NCBI GenBank assembly: GCA_964352025.1
Contig: CAYGPZ010000003.1
Span: forward strand, 124,001-188,000
Length of the DNA: 64,000 nt
Direction of reading: 5' to 3'
DNA from: Hirschia sp964352025
GTDB taxonomy: Bacteria; Pseudomonadota; Alphaproteobacteria; Caulobacterales; Hyphomonadaceae
Shown piece by piece: positions 42,800-51,712 of this stretch; the first letter of the stretch is position 1; every line of letters starts with the position of its first letter. Made by a program: the position numbers and the translations under genes. Below the pieces are notes generated by a model. The model searched no databases. It was not told the DNA's origin and saw nothing but the letters and a program-made list of their open reading frames with translations.

Positions 42800-43795
42800 T
42801 CACCAATTAAATATTGTGCCATCGAGCGTGTCGATGGAGTATTCAGGGGCAATTTCCCCCTTCGTTTTTGTGCCAATTTCTGAAAACTGAATAATGGCGT
42901 CATCTTTTTTGTCTTGTGACACTTTGTCAAAAACTGGTTTCGGGACGCGAACACCCCAAATATTCACACGTTTTGCTGATTGCGTTTCAATACTGGATAT
43001 TGGAACAGTCAGAATTCTGCCTGCCCCATCTATCGCTTCCACAATCAGATAATAGTTAGGGCGTTGCGGTGCGTCATCTGGAATGCGGAAAAGCCCAGAA
43101 TATTCACCCGGTCTCGATACAATTCTTACAGTATATTCAGCGTTTAAGTCATCTTGTAGCAATTCTAGAGATGAAACGGCGCGCGTGGCATCTGCCTTAT
43201 TGCCATTTTGAACCGCAAGCATGCCGTCTTGATAATAAGTTTCAGTGGCGCGTTTTACGCGGTCATTTTCTGTCGATGCCTGAATCTCTGAACGCAATTC
43301 GTTTAGACGAGCTGGAAGCTTTTCTGTCAGTTCTTGCTGCGCAAATTGAGCCTTTGCTTTGGTTGGTTCGGAGACTCCGAAGTGCCAAACACCAGACGTA
43401 ATAATTAAAGCAGCAAAAGCCCCAGCGGCAGGTTTAAACCATTTATCCCGTGCGATATAAATTTCGGCAAGCTTGGTTTGCCAATTTCGGGCAGGGGGCG
43501 TGTAAACGAAACGGTTTTCTTCAAGCGCTTTTACGCCGTCTCTGAGTTTTTCATCAGAGACTTCTATGCCTTGGGCCGAATAAATCTCGCGTAAACGCTC
43601 AATGAGATCTTCTTCCCGGGAGTCCGCATCTAATTCACGTAGGACGAGTTGTTCTCTGTGCCGCAAAGTATCAACGATATCCATAGCCATAAGGACGTCA
43701 TCAAGTGTTTGTTCACTTTTAGGAGCTTCGTCGTCGACGGAGATAGGTTCTAACTCTTCCGTCACTGGCTTTATATCGTCTTCTGTTTTTGGCAT
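42800..43795 (-). CDS. DUF6384-like single-pass membrane protein
   Basis: 331-residue protein. The N-terminal cytoplasmic part (LDDVLMAMDIVDTLRHREQL and LIERLREIYSAQGIEVSDEKLRDGVKALEENRF, quoted as IYSAQGIEVSDEKLRDGV) closely resembles DUF6384 proteins. A single membrane helix (about residues 122-140, AAGAFAALIITSGVWHFGV) leads to an extracytoplasmic part with an Ala/Leu/Glu-rich helix and a beta-rich end (EYTVRIVSRPGEYSGLFR). Function unknown. It directly adjoins the next gene (stop at 42800, neighbour start at 42790; upstream stop at 43796). Confidence 0.75.
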   Translation of the reverse strand: MPKTEDDIKPVTEELEPISVDDEAPKSEQTLDDVLMAMDIVDTLRHREQLVLRELDADSREEDLIERLREIYSAQGIEVSDEKLRDGVKALEENRFVYTPPARNWQTKLAEIYIARDKWFKPAAGAFAALIITSGVWHFGVSEPTKAKAQFAQQELTEKLPARLNELRSEIQASTENDRVKRATETYYQDGMLAVQNGNKADATRAVSSLELLQDDLNAEYTVRIVSRPGEYSGLFRIPDDAPQRPNYYLIVEAIDGAGRILTVPISSIETQSAKRVNIWGVRVPKPVFDKVSQDKKDDAIIQFSEIGTKTKGEIAPEYSIDTLDGTIFNW

Positions 43796-44998
43796 TTATG
43801 CGTTTGGTAATAGAGCGTTTGATGCGCCTTCTTGCACGAGACGTGTAAGGCGTCGCTTGCCGTCTTCAACGGTTTCGCGAATTTCTTCGGAATTTTCAGT
43901 CGCTAGAACACGCATTTCTTTGATGATTTCTTGGCTTCTGATTTGATAATTCACAACTGAATCAACGAGCATTTTTACGGAAGCTGCTGAAACTGTAGGG
44001 CCATATCCTGCTTTAAGGGCGGCTTCCTGAACTTTGCCGCCAATGTCAGCAAGTGTTTCCAGTGACTCGTTCACGCCTTTTTTCATGGCTTCGAGCGTCT
44101 GCGTGCTTTCGTGCAGGCCGTGTAGACCCGTGAATGATGCTGTTAGTGCCGTTAGTACAACTTCATTCGTTGAGAAGAATGACACAGATTGTGCGTAGAT
44201 ACGCTCTTTAGCCGAAGTCGTCTGAACCAAGCGTGCCATAATCACTTCAGATGTATTGTAACCGATCGTGATATTGTCAGACAAATCTTTGGCAATTTGA
44301 TAGCGTTTTTCTTCAGCCTGCAATTTACGAAGTTTTTCGTCGCGGACTAATTCCAGATTTGCGCGGCGGGCTGCATCGTGCCCAACGTAATCAGTTACAT
44401 CTTGAAGTGCTGTAGCTACGACGTCCTTGGCGGCGTTCAGCTTTCCTTCGGCTGTTTGAAGAACTTCCAAAGCAAGAACTTCTGACTGTTTAAGCGCGCC
44501 ACGAAAATCGAGGTAAGCTTCAAGAATTTTCTTTTCTTTATCAATCTGGCTTGCTGATTCAGCTTGGACTTCAAGGTATAAGTCTTTGATCTTGCCAAAG
44601 CGGGAAGCAACATCTCCACGTGTCATTTTCATCCAGACATTGGAGACTCGCTCCATAGTTGAAATTTTGCCATCCGAATATTGGTCGACCAGAGATTTTG
44701 AATCGTCGCGTATCGAATTGAATGCTGTTGTGATGCCTTCATAGCGCTCGCCTACAGTGACGCCAGAGATGTGTTCGCGAACGACGTCGTTAAATGTAGA
44801 CATCTGGTCAAGTGTACGTGCAATCGCGGCGGTCTTGTCTGGGTTGAGATCGGAGATCTGCTCAAGAAGGGCTACAATTGGGGCGACTTCGTTCTGTTTT
44901 TCCGGCATTATGCCAAGATTGCGCAAGCCACCGACCGCTTTATCCAGATATTGAAGCGCGCTTGGGCTTTGGCCATTTATAGAAGATTGCGTGTTCAT
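43796..44998 (-). CDS. Long helical protein, first gene of DUF6384 operon
   Basis: 400-residue, nearly all-helical soluble protein without signal or membrane segment. Examples: YLDKAVGGLRNLGIMPEKQ at the start, ILEAYLDFRGALKQSEVLAL, and RANLELVRDEKLRKLQAEEK in the centre, and SAASVKMLVDSVVNYQIRSQEI near the end. The pattern resembles proteins annotated as cell surface protein next to DUF6384 genes, but there is no evidence here of surface location. The stop is directly followed by the start of the DUF6384-like gene. The 190 bases upstream hold the likely operon promoter. Confidence 0.65.
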   Translation of the reverse strand: MNTQSSINGQSPSALQYLDKAVGGLRNLGIMPEKQNEVAPIVALLEQISDLNPDKTAAIARTLDQMSTFNDVVREHISGVTVGERYEGITTAFNSIRDDSKSLVDQYSDGKISTMERVSNVWMKMTRGDVASRFGKIKDLYLEVQAESASQIDKEKKILEAYLDFRGALKQSEVLALEVLQTAEGKLNAAKDVVATALQDVTDYVGHDAARRANLELVRDEKLRKLQAEEKRYQIAKDLSDNITIGYNTSEVIMARLVQTTSAKERIYAQSVSFFSTNEVVLTALTASFTGLHGLHESTQTLEAMKKGVNESLETLADIGGKVQEAALKAGYGPTVSAASVKMLVDSVVNYQIRSQEIIKEMRVLATENSEEIRETVEDGKRRLTRLVQEGASNALLPNA

Positions 44999-45188
44999 TG
45001 AAATGTGTCCCTTCCATTTTCGACAGAATTGAACGCAAGAACCCTATCGGAACATAGCCGTGAATTCGTCGATCAGATTATGTCTTACAACAAGTTATAC
45101 ATTGCAAATAGTCTATTCACCTGATGAGCGACATTCTTTTTCGCATATATCTTTCTAACGGATTTTTAATGATTAATTTCAGAAAGAA

Positions 45189-45866
45189 CTAGTTTTCTTC
45201 AATCAGATGAGGACCGTTATTTCTGACATTTCCAACATCTGGCTTTATAGGCCAAGCGTGCATATCAATCGATGGAAATGGGCGCATTAAATCATACACA
45301 TCATTATAGTGTGCGGTCATCCATTTCTCGAAATCTTCTGGATGGATAATCACTGGCATTCTGGTGTGAATACCCGCCATCACATCGTTTGGTGTCGTTG
45401 TTAAGATCGTGAAAGTATCTAATTCGGACCCTTCGATCATAGCGCGGCTCCAAAGCCCTGCACAGCAAAACCAACGCCGATTGCGAAGGTGTATGGCAAA
45501 AGGTGTCTTTGAACCTTTTGGGCCACTCCATTCATAAAACCCGCTCATTGGAATGAGACATCTATGATGTCGGAAGGGGCCTTGAAAAGATTTGCTCTGA
45601 TTTACGCCTTCACTGCGCGCATTGAAGGTGGGAAATTTTTTCTCTGACAGTGGTTTGCGCCACCAAGAAGGAATGAGGGACCATTGTGCTGGAACAAGTT
45701 CATATCCCGGTTGATGGTGCTCTAATGGTCGAATAATTGGCGCAAAGGACGTCGGCGCTATATTGTAATTAGCTTCAGGAGGCGCGACGTTTTTGGGCGC
45801 AATTAAATTAAGGGCAGAATAATATTCTTCCCAAGTCACACCATGTCTAAAAAATCTTCCGCACAT
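45189..45866 (-). CDS. SOS response-associated peptidase YedK (HMCES/SRAP family)
   Basis: 225-residue protein that crosslinks to abasic sites in single-stranded DNA. The start must be the Met directly before Cys2 (MCGRFF), since Cys2 becomes the N-terminal nucleophile; this fixes the ATG at 45866 and rules out upstream in-frame starts. Other active-site elements: FNARSEG (Asn and Glu), CLIPMSGFYEW, and His in IHTRMPVI. Divergent from the MarR gene. Confidence 0.93.
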   Translation of the reverse strand: MCGRFFRHGVTWEEYYSALNLIAPKNVAPPEANYNIAPTSFAPIIRPLEHHQPGYELVPAQWSLIPSWWRKPLSEKKFPTFNARSEGVNQSKSFQGPFRHHRCLIPMSGFYEWSGPKGSKTPFAIHLRNRRWFCCAGLWSRAMIEGSELDTFTILTTTPNDVMAGIHTRMPVIIHPEDFEKWMTAHYNDVYDLMRPFPSIDMHAWPIKPDVGNVRNNGPHLIEEN

Positions 45867-45924
45867 ATTTTTCTTCATAAGCCGTAAGCGTAATTTGCAC
45901 CAGCTAAAAAAGCGATGTGAATTA

Positions 45925-45939
45925 ATTGATAAAATCAAT
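45925..45939. promoter_or_regulatory. Candidate MarR operator
   Basis: ATTGATAAAATCAAT is a perfect 6-3-6 inverted repeat in the 119-bp region between yedK and the MarR-type gene, 47 bases before its start. Size and placement suit an autoregulatory site, unproven. Confidence 0.4.
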
Positions 45940-45985
45940 AGTTGATAAATTCATGTAATTTGATATCCTATCACCTGAATAAGTT

Positions 45986-46441
45986 ATGGAGAGCAAATTG
46001 AGTCCTGATTATACAGATCAGATTATGCCTTGGGTTGGGCGGATAGAAAGGCAGTTTTCTATCCTGATGAAGGAAGCATTGGGGCCACTGGATATTACTT
46101 ATCCTGAATTCAGGATGGTCGGTATATTGCTCGAAGAAGATGAGGGATTGTCGCAAAAATACCTTGCAGCACGATTGGGACTGGATGCTTCGGGTGTGTC
46201 GGTTTCATTGAAACGGCTTGAGAAAAAAGAAATTGTCGAGCGCGTTCGTGATCCAGACGATGCTAGAATTGTGCGCGTGAAATGCACCTCTAAAGTCTAT
46301 GGCATGACTGAAATATTGGATGCTTACCGGGCGCAAGAAGTTTGTGCATCTGAAAACCTATCCCCGGAAGATAAAGCGCAACTGACACGATTACTGAGTG
46401 TCGTCAGCGAAAATTTAAGTCAAAAAACAGGTGTTCTATGA
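45986..46441 (+). CDS. MarR family transcriptional regulator
   Basis: 151-residue winged-helix regulator. Helix-turn-helix: LSQKYLAARLGLDASGVSVSLKRLEKKEIVERV (read as LAARLGLDASGVSVSL), wing: RDPDDARIVRV, with dimerisation helices at both ends. ATG at 45986 is used; TTG at 45998 behind GGAGAG is an alternative. An adjacent inverted repeat may be its operator. The next gene, nnrU-like, starts 44 bases downstream on the same strand and may be co-transcribed. Confidence 0.87.
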   Translation: MESKLSPDYTDQIMPWVGRIERQFSILMKEALGPLDITYPEFRMVGILLEEDEGLSQKYLAARLGLDASGVSVSLKRLEKKEIVERVRDPDDARIVRVKCTSKVYGMTEILDAYRAQEVCASENLSPEDKAQLTRLLSVVSENLSQKTGVL

Positions 46442-46485
46442 TGTGCAGATTATTTACTCATAAATTGAAAGTAGAGGGATAGCCC

Positions 46486-47067
46486 ATGTATGTGTTGTTA
46501 GCTGGATTATTCCTCTTCATTGGAGTGCACGCATATGCTTCGGTCAGGTCTCGTGCCGATGGAAATATGGCTCAGCGGTTTGGCATCAAGTATAAAGGTG
46601 TTTTCTCTTTAATCAGTTTGGTCGGACTAATCCTGTTGATTTATGGATATGGATTGGCACGTGAAGACGTCGCGTGGAACCAGCCACTTTGGAATGCACC
46701 TGAATGGACAAGGCATATCATAATTGCGGTTATGCCATTTGCTTCAATCATGCTTGTCGCCGCGGACGCACCGGCTGGCTACATCAAAAAATACACGAAA
46801 CATCCAATGGTGAATGGGTTGAAGTTGTGGGCAGCGTCTCATCTCATTTACAATGGAGACTGGCCATCTATTGCACTTTTTGGTGGGTTTTTATTCATGG
46901 GGTCTTTGTCGCGGACAATGGCACGTATCCGCAAAGATGAGGGAATGCGCCGTGAAGAAGTGAGCATAAAAGGCGACATCATAAGTGTGGTTGTCGGTAT
47001 CGCTCTGTACCTTGCAGTCTTTTTTATATTCCACGAGATGTTGATTGGACGCCCAGTATTGCTCTAA
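46486..47067 (+). CDS. NnrU family membrane protein
   Basis: 193-residue integral membrane protein with about five hydrophobic helices. Signature: LFLFIGVHAYASVRSRADG at the N-terminus, PEWTRHIIIAVMPFASIMLVAAD, KHPMVNGLKLWAASHLIYNGD. NnrU was linked to nitrite/nitric oxide reductase expression in Rhodobacter; many alphaproteobacteria without denitrification carry it. No denitrification gene occurs in this window, so the role is open. AGAGGGATAGCCC precedes the ATG. Confidence 0.88.
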   Translation: MYVLLAGLFLFIGVHAYASVRSRADGNMAQRFGIKYKGVFSLISLVGLILLIYGYGLAREDVAWNQPLWNAPEWTRHIIIAVMPFASIMLVAADAPAGYIKKYTKHPMVNGLKLWAASHLIYNGDWPSIALFGGFLFMGSLSRTMARIRKDEGMRREEVSIKGDIISVVVGIALYLAVFFIFHEMLIGRPVLL

Positions 47068-47161
47068 GTCATGGGTTGAACAAAATGTTGCAAATAAAAT
47101 GTAGCATAAGATAGGCGCTCTCATTTCTTTGGGGGCTCCTGTTTTGTATGGAGCAAATTAC

Positions 47162-47995
47162 ATGTCCGCCCAGAAACAGATCAGAAGAAAAACCGTCCGT
47201 GACTTAGCAAAAGCTAAGGGCCAGACGCCAATTGTTGCTTTGACAGCTTATGATGCGCCTATGGCTGAAATCATGGACCCGTTTTGTGATATGATTCTTG
47301 TGGGCGATAGTGTGGGCATGGTCGTGCACGGGTTAGATTCGACCGTTGGCGTCACCATGGAAATGATGATCATGCATGGCCAAGCGGTTATGAGAGGTGC
47401 ATCTCAAGCCATGGTCGTGGTTGATATGCCGTTTGGATCATACGAGACAAATCCTGATGTCGCTTTCTTGAATGCAGCTCGCATTATGAAAGAGACTGGC
47501 TGTCAGGCAGTTAAGATCGAAGCGGGTGAGTATGCCGCTGAAGTGGTGTCTCACCTTGTCGAGCGTGGAATTCCTGTTGTCGCGCATGTTGGTTTGAGGC
47601 CGCAAGCCGTGAATGTTGATGGTGGCTTTCGTGCAAAGGGACGTACAGCAGAAGAGCGTAAAAAAGTGCTCGCCGAAGCAAAAGCTGTGAATGCAGCTGG
47701 ATGTTTTGCGATGGTCGTTGAGGGCGTTGCTGAAGACCTTGCTGAAGATATCGCTAAATCAGTTTCTTGCATCACGATAGGAATCGGTGCGTCTTCTGCC
47801 TGTGATGGGCAAATTCTTGTTACGAACGACATGATCGGTATGTTTGACTGGGTTCCTAAATTCGTAAGACGCTATGGTGATTTGCGTGGCGAAGTAGGGC
47901 GTGCCATTGAAGCTTACGCCGCAGATGTTAGGGCAAGACGTTTTCCAGGACCTGATGAGACGTATGCACTGTCATCAAATGGAAAAAGCAAGTAA
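47162..47995 (+). CDS. panB: 3-methyl-2-oxobutanoate hydroxymethyltransferase
   Basis: First committed step of pantothenate synthesis, from 2-ketoisovalerate and methylene-tetrahydrofolate to ketopantoate. The 277-residue protein has IVALTAYDAPMAEIMD, the metal-binding MILVGDSVGMVVHG, VVDMPFGSYE, VKIEAGEY, VVAHVGLRPQ, and VVEGV with the catalytic Glu. ATG at 47162 has GGAG 9 bases upstream. A longer upstream in-frame start is less likely. It precedes a YfgM-like/bamB/der set with a 100-bp gap. No panC or panD is in the window. Confidence 0.95.
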   Translation: MSAQKQIRRKTVRDLAKAKGQTPIVALTAYDAPMAEIMDPFCDMILVGDSVGMVVHGLDSTVGVTMEMMIMHGQAVMRGASQAMVVVDMPFGSYETNPDVAFLNAARIMKETGCQAVKIEAGEYAAEVVSHLVERGIPVVAHVGLRPQAVNVDGGFRAKGRTAEERKKVLAEAKAVNAAGCFAMVVEGVAEDLAEDIAKSVSCITIGIGASSACDGQILVTNDMIGMFDWVPKFVRRYGDLRGEVGRAIEAYAADVRARRFPGPDETYALSSNGKSK

Positions 47996-48095
47996 TTCCT
48001 CATTGCAGTGAAAATGTATGGCGGCTAGTGTCCGCGTTGATAATCGGTTTTTCCGATAATATTGATTGGTCGATTGAATTTAGGAAGGTGGGCGC

Positions 48096-48848
48096 GTGAG
48101 CGACATTTTTGACGAAGTAGAAGAAAACGTAAAAGCTGACAGGCTGAGTAAGTTCTGGAATGTCGCTTGGCCGTTTGTCTTAGGAGGTTCAATCGCCATT
48201 ATTGCTATGGTGGCGGCCAAATCATATTTTGATGATAAAGCAGCCAAAGAGATAGAAAACAACGGTCGCCAATTTGAGCTTGGCTTGAAAGCGCTAGAAA
48301 TTCAGGACCTTGAAAAAGCTCGCTCGCATTTTGGCGAGGTCTTAGAAACTGATAGTGGATTTGCTGATCTTTCGGCACAATACCTTGCTCAGGCAGAATT
48401 AGAATTAGCTGGTGATACCGAACAAGCAGCGAAAGTTCTTGAACGCTCAGCTGGTGGGGAAGGTGCTTTTGCTAATCTGGCGAAGCTTAAATCAGCTTAC
48501 CTATTGGCAGAAACAAAGTCGCTTGCAGAAGTTGAAGCCGCTCTAGGTAATCTCGTTGATAATCAAGATAGTTTTGGCGCGCTCGCTCAAGAGCTTATCG
48601 CGGCAAAAGCTTTCGAAGAAGGTGATTTGAAGCGCGCTCGTTCAACATATCAAGCACTAACACTTCGTTTGAATGCGCCTCCGGGCGTTCAACAACGCGC
48701 AAGCGAAGCGATCGCAATTTTGCCAGCGCCTGCTGTTGTTGAAACAGAAATTGTCGAAGATGCTTCGGAAACGAATGCAGAAGATGCAGCAGAAGAGACA
48801 ACGACAGAAGAAAACGCTGATAGTAGTACTCCAGAGGAACCAGCATGA
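48096..48848 (+). CDS. YfgM-like tetratricopeptide-repeat membrane protein
   Basis: 250-residue protein with one membrane helix (residues 24-42, WPFVLGGSIAIIAMVAAKSYF quoted in part as VLGGSIAIIAMVAA), then a periplasmic TPR-like domain (QFELGLKALEIQDLEKARSHF, AQYLAQAELELAGD), and a Glu/Thr/Ala-rich acidic C-terminal tail from residue 205. Starts at GTG with AGGAAGG upstream. The stop overlaps the bamB start (ATGA). In E. coli YfgM acts near SecYEG/PpiD and lies beside bamB, as here. Confidence 0.82.
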   Translation: MSDIFDEVEENVKADRLSKFWNVAWPFVLGGSIAIIAMVAAKSYFDDKAAKEIENNGRQFELGLKALEIQDLEKARSHFGEVLETDSGFADLSAQYLAQAELELAGDTEQAAKVLERSAGGEGAFANLAKLKSAYLLAETKSLAEVEAALGNLVDNQDSFGALAQELIAAKAFEEGDLKRARSTYQALTLRLNAPPGVQQRASEAIAILPAPAVVETEIVEDASETNAEDAAEETTTEENADSSTPEEPA

Positions 48849-50167
48849 GAAATCTGACAAAGATTGCACTTAGTGCATTACTCGTATTTTCAATAAGTGC
48901 TTGTTCTTCAGCAAAGAAAAAAGAAGCAGAAGCAGCTGACCGCGCTCAACGTGTGCCACTTGTTGCATCTGACGCTGAGCTTACAGCGGATGTTGATTAC
49001 GCCACTATGTCGGTCTACTTGCCAGATCCTTCTGATGAGAGAACATGGACGCAATCAGGTGGAAATGCGCTGAAAAACCCGGGCAATCGGGTTGGTGCTA
49101 CTGAGTTTAAAATTGCATGGAAGAAGAATGTGGCTGCCGGCTCTTCGCGCCAACGTCACCTGACTTCATCGCCTGTTGCTACTGAAGATGCCCTATACCT
49201 TTTAGACAGTGAGCAAACGGTACAAGCGATTGATCTTGCTGGTAAATCACTTTGGCGTAAAAAATTGGAACCACCACGTAAGCGCGATAAATTAGCCGTC
49301 GGTGGTGGATTAGCTGTCGCGGACGACAAGCTCGTTGTGGCTTCAGGTTTTGGCTATGTTGTTGCTTTGGATCGCAATAGTGGAGCAGAACTTTGGAAGC
49401 GAGTGGTTCAAGCGCCAATTACGGGTTCACCAACAGTTGATAGCGATTATGCTTATGTAGCGTCTTCAAATAACGAGATTTACGTCCTCTCAATGGAAGA
49501 TGGCAGCGTCATTTGGAGTGATCAGGCTATCGAAGAAAGTGCTCGTGTCCTTTCGTCGCCAAGTCCCGCGCTTCTAGATGATTTACTAGCTGTGCCGTTC
49601 TCTTCTGGTGAGGTGATTGCCTATGTACCAAGTAATGGGCGTCGCCTTTGGTCTGACAGCCTGACGCGTGGTGGCCGCTTTACACCTATTTCAGCTATCA
49701 ACGATATCGCAGGCAACCCGGTTATTGATTCAGGAGCTGTTTATGCTGCTAGTCAGTCTGGTGTTCTGGTATCCATTGATGCTGTTAGTGGCGTGCGTTT
49801 GTGGGAAAAATCATTCGGATCAATCCACTCTCCAGCTGTATCAGGTCAATTCGTTTTTGCTGTAAATGTTGAAGGTCAACTTGCCTGTTTTGACAAAAGC
49901 ACAGGTGGTGTTGTTTGGATTAAGCAAATGCGCCAGTTTAAAAATGAGAAAAAACGTAAAAATAAAATCGTTTGGGCCGGACCAATTGTTGCTTCTGGAA
50001 AAGTCGTAATGGCATCTTCAGAAGGTAAAGTTGTATCGATTGATCCTGAAACTGGTAATATTGTAAATGAACTGAAAGTTGGAAGTCCTGTTTACATTGA
50101 GCCAATTGTAGCCCATGAGCTAGTTTATCTTCTCACTGACGAAGGCACATTGGTTGCGATCCGTTAG
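48845..50167 (+). CDS. bamB: Outer-membrane protein assembly factor BamB
   Basis: 440-residue lipoprotein (signal ends SISACSS) with a beta-propeller of PQQ-like repeats: GLAVADDKLVVASGFGYVVAL, SPTVDSDYAYVASSNNEIYVL, NPVIDSGAVYAASQSGVLVSI and SPAVSGQFVFAVNVEGQLACF show the blade pattern. It is the non-essential lipoprotein of the BAM complex that inserts beta-barrels in the outer membrane. ATGA overlap with the YfgM-like gene and 37 bases to der form the usual conserved string. Confidence 0.93.
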   Translation: MRNLTKIALSALLVFSISACSSAKKKEAEAADRAQRVPLVASDAELTADVDYATMSVYLPDPSDERTWTQSGGNALKNPGNRVGATEFKIAWKKNVAAGSSRQRHLTSSPVATEDALYLLDSEQTVQAIDLAGKSLWRKKLEPPRKRDKLAVGGGLAVADDKLVVASGFGYVVALDRNSGAELWKRVVQAPITGSPTVDSDYAYVASSNNEIYVLSMEDGSVIWSDQAIEESARVLSSPSPALLDDLLAVPFSSGEVIAYVPSNGRRLWSDSLTRGGRFTPISAINDIAGNPVIDSGAVYAASQSGVLVSIDAVSGVRLWEKSFGSIHSPAVSGQFVFAVNVEGQLACFDKSTGGVVWIKQMRQFKNEKKRKNKIVWAGPIVASGKVVMASSEGKVVSIDPETGNIVNELKVGSPVYIEPIVAHELVYLLTDEGTLVAIR

Positions 50168-50204
50168 TTGTAAGATTTACAGCTTTTAAAAGAAGGACAG
50201 ATTC

Positions 50205-51659
50205 ATGGCGTTGCAGGTGGCCATTGTCGGTCGCCCAAACGTTGGGAAATCGACTCTATTTAACCGACTCGTCGGTAAGAAAATTGCACTCGTTGATGAC
50301 CAACCCGGCGTAACGCGCGATCGTAAAGAAGCGCGTGGCCGTTTGGGTGACTTAGAGCTTGATCTCATTGATACCGCTGGTTTTGACGATGTGACGGATG
50401 CTTCGCTAGAAGCACGCATGCGTCAACAAACCGAGGTGGCAATTGCGCAAGCAGATGTATCTCTTTTCGTGATTGATGCCCGTGTTGGTGTGACACCGAT
50501 TGACCGCGTCTTTGCGAAACTTCTCCGACAGGCTGATAAGCCGACAATCCTCGTCGCAAATAAATGTGAGGGACGTCAGGGAAATACAGGCCTCATCGAA
50601 GCATTCAGTTTAGGCTTTAATGAGCCAGTTGCTTTATCTGCTGAGCATGGCGAAGGGATGAGTGATCTCTTCCAAGCTATTGTTGAAGCAGCACCTGAGC
50701 AGACTTCTGAAGAGGCGATGGCGAATTCGGGGCCTGAATGGGATGATGATACAACTGAATTTGATCCAGAGACTGACGAGTTAGAGGCTCCGCCAGAGCG
50801 TCCGATGAAGTTTACAGTTGTTGGGCGTCCCAATGCTGGTAAGTCGACTCTATTGAACGCATTGTTGAAGTCTGATCGTCTTTTAACAGGCCCTGAAGCG
50901 GGAATTACACGTGATAGTGTAACGGTAGCTTGGGAGTATGAAGGGCGCGAAATGCGTCTTGTCGATACGGCGGGTTTGCGTAAAAAGGCGAAAGTTCAAG
51001 AACGTCTTGAAAAAATGTCGACGGGTGAAACTATTCACTCGATTAAATATGCTGATGTCGTCGCTATTGTGATGGATTCACGTGACGCATTTGAAAAACA
51101 AGACCTTCAAATTGCAGATCTCGTTATTCGTGAAGGTCGCGGTGTCGTATTTGTATGTACAAAATGGGACCTTGTTGAAAATGGTGGCGAATTACGCCGC
51201 GAACTTGAGGATAAAGCGCGTCGTCTTTTACCTCAGGCAAAGGGCGCTCAATTAGTAACAGTGTCGGGTGAGACGGGCCGTAATCTTGATAAAATGATGT
51301 TAGCTGCGACTAAGACATTTAAAGATTGGTCCGCGCGTATCAAGACACGTGATTTGAACAATTGGCTTCAGCACACAGTACAAAAACACCCACCTCCAGC
51401 ACCAGGTGGCCAGCGTATTAAGCCTCGCTATATGGCGCAGATGAAAACGCGCCCACCAACATTTGTGTTGATGGCATCGCGTGGGGATCAAATGCCGGAA
51501 AGTTATAAGCGCTATTTGGTCAATGGAATGCGCGAAGCCTTTGATCTGCCGGGTGTGCCTATCCGATTAGTTATTCGCCAAGGAGCAAATCCTTATGCGG
51601 ATAAAGCTGACGGGAATAGAAAAACCAAGGCGCAAAGAACGTCTTACAAGAAACATTAA
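50205..51659 (+). CDS. der: GTPase Der (EngA)
   Basis: 484-residue ribosome-assembly GTPase with two tandem G domains. G domain 1 has GRPNVGKSTLFN, DTAGFDD and NKCEG (about residues 8-165); an acidic linker follows (about 175-200); G domain 2 has GRPNAGKSTLLN, DTAGLRKK and TKWDLVE. The C-terminal KH-like domain (about 375-460) ends with a basic tail. A strong terminator lies right after the stop codon. Ribosome site GAAGGAC precedes the ATG. Confidence 0.96.
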   Translation: MALQVAIVGRPNVGKSTLFNRLVGKKIALVDDQPGVTRDRKEARGRLGDLELDLIDTAGFDDVTDASLEARMRQQTEVAIAQADVSLFVIDARVGVTPIDRVFAKLLRQADKPTILVANKCEGRQGNTGLIEAFSLGFNEPVALSAEHGEGMSDLFQAIVEAAPEQTSEEAMANSGPEWDDDTTEFDPETDELEAPPERPMKFTVVGRPNAGKSTLLNALLKSDRLLTGPEAGITRDSVTVAWEYEGREMRLVDTAGLRKKAKVQERLEKMSTGETIHSIKYADVVAIVMDSRDAFEKQDLQIADLVIREGRGVVFVCTKWDLVENGGELRRELEDKARRLLPQAKGAQLVTVSGETGRNLDKMMLAATKTFKDWSARIKTRDLNNWLQHTVQKHPPPAPGGQRIKPRYMAQMKTRPPTFVLMASRGDQMPESYKRYLVNGMREAFDLPGVPIRLVIRQGANPYADKADGNRKTKAQRTSYKKH

Positions 51660-51694
51660 AAAAAAGGCCTGCGAAATTCGCAGGCCTTTTTTTT
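51658..51694. terminator. Bidirectional terminator between der and ppc
   Basis: Stem GGCCTGCGA (51666-51674) and TCGCAGGCC (51678-51686) with a 3-nt loop, A8 at 51658-51665 and T8 at 51687-51694. It serves der on the plus strand and ppc on the minus strand. Confidence 0.95.
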
Positions 51695-51712
51695 GTTATT
51701 GCGTTGTTAGCT

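Noticed and set aside
45867..45938. Longer N-terminus of the YedK protein
   Set aside because: The family needs Cys2 as the N-terminal nucleophile, so translation must start at MCGR.
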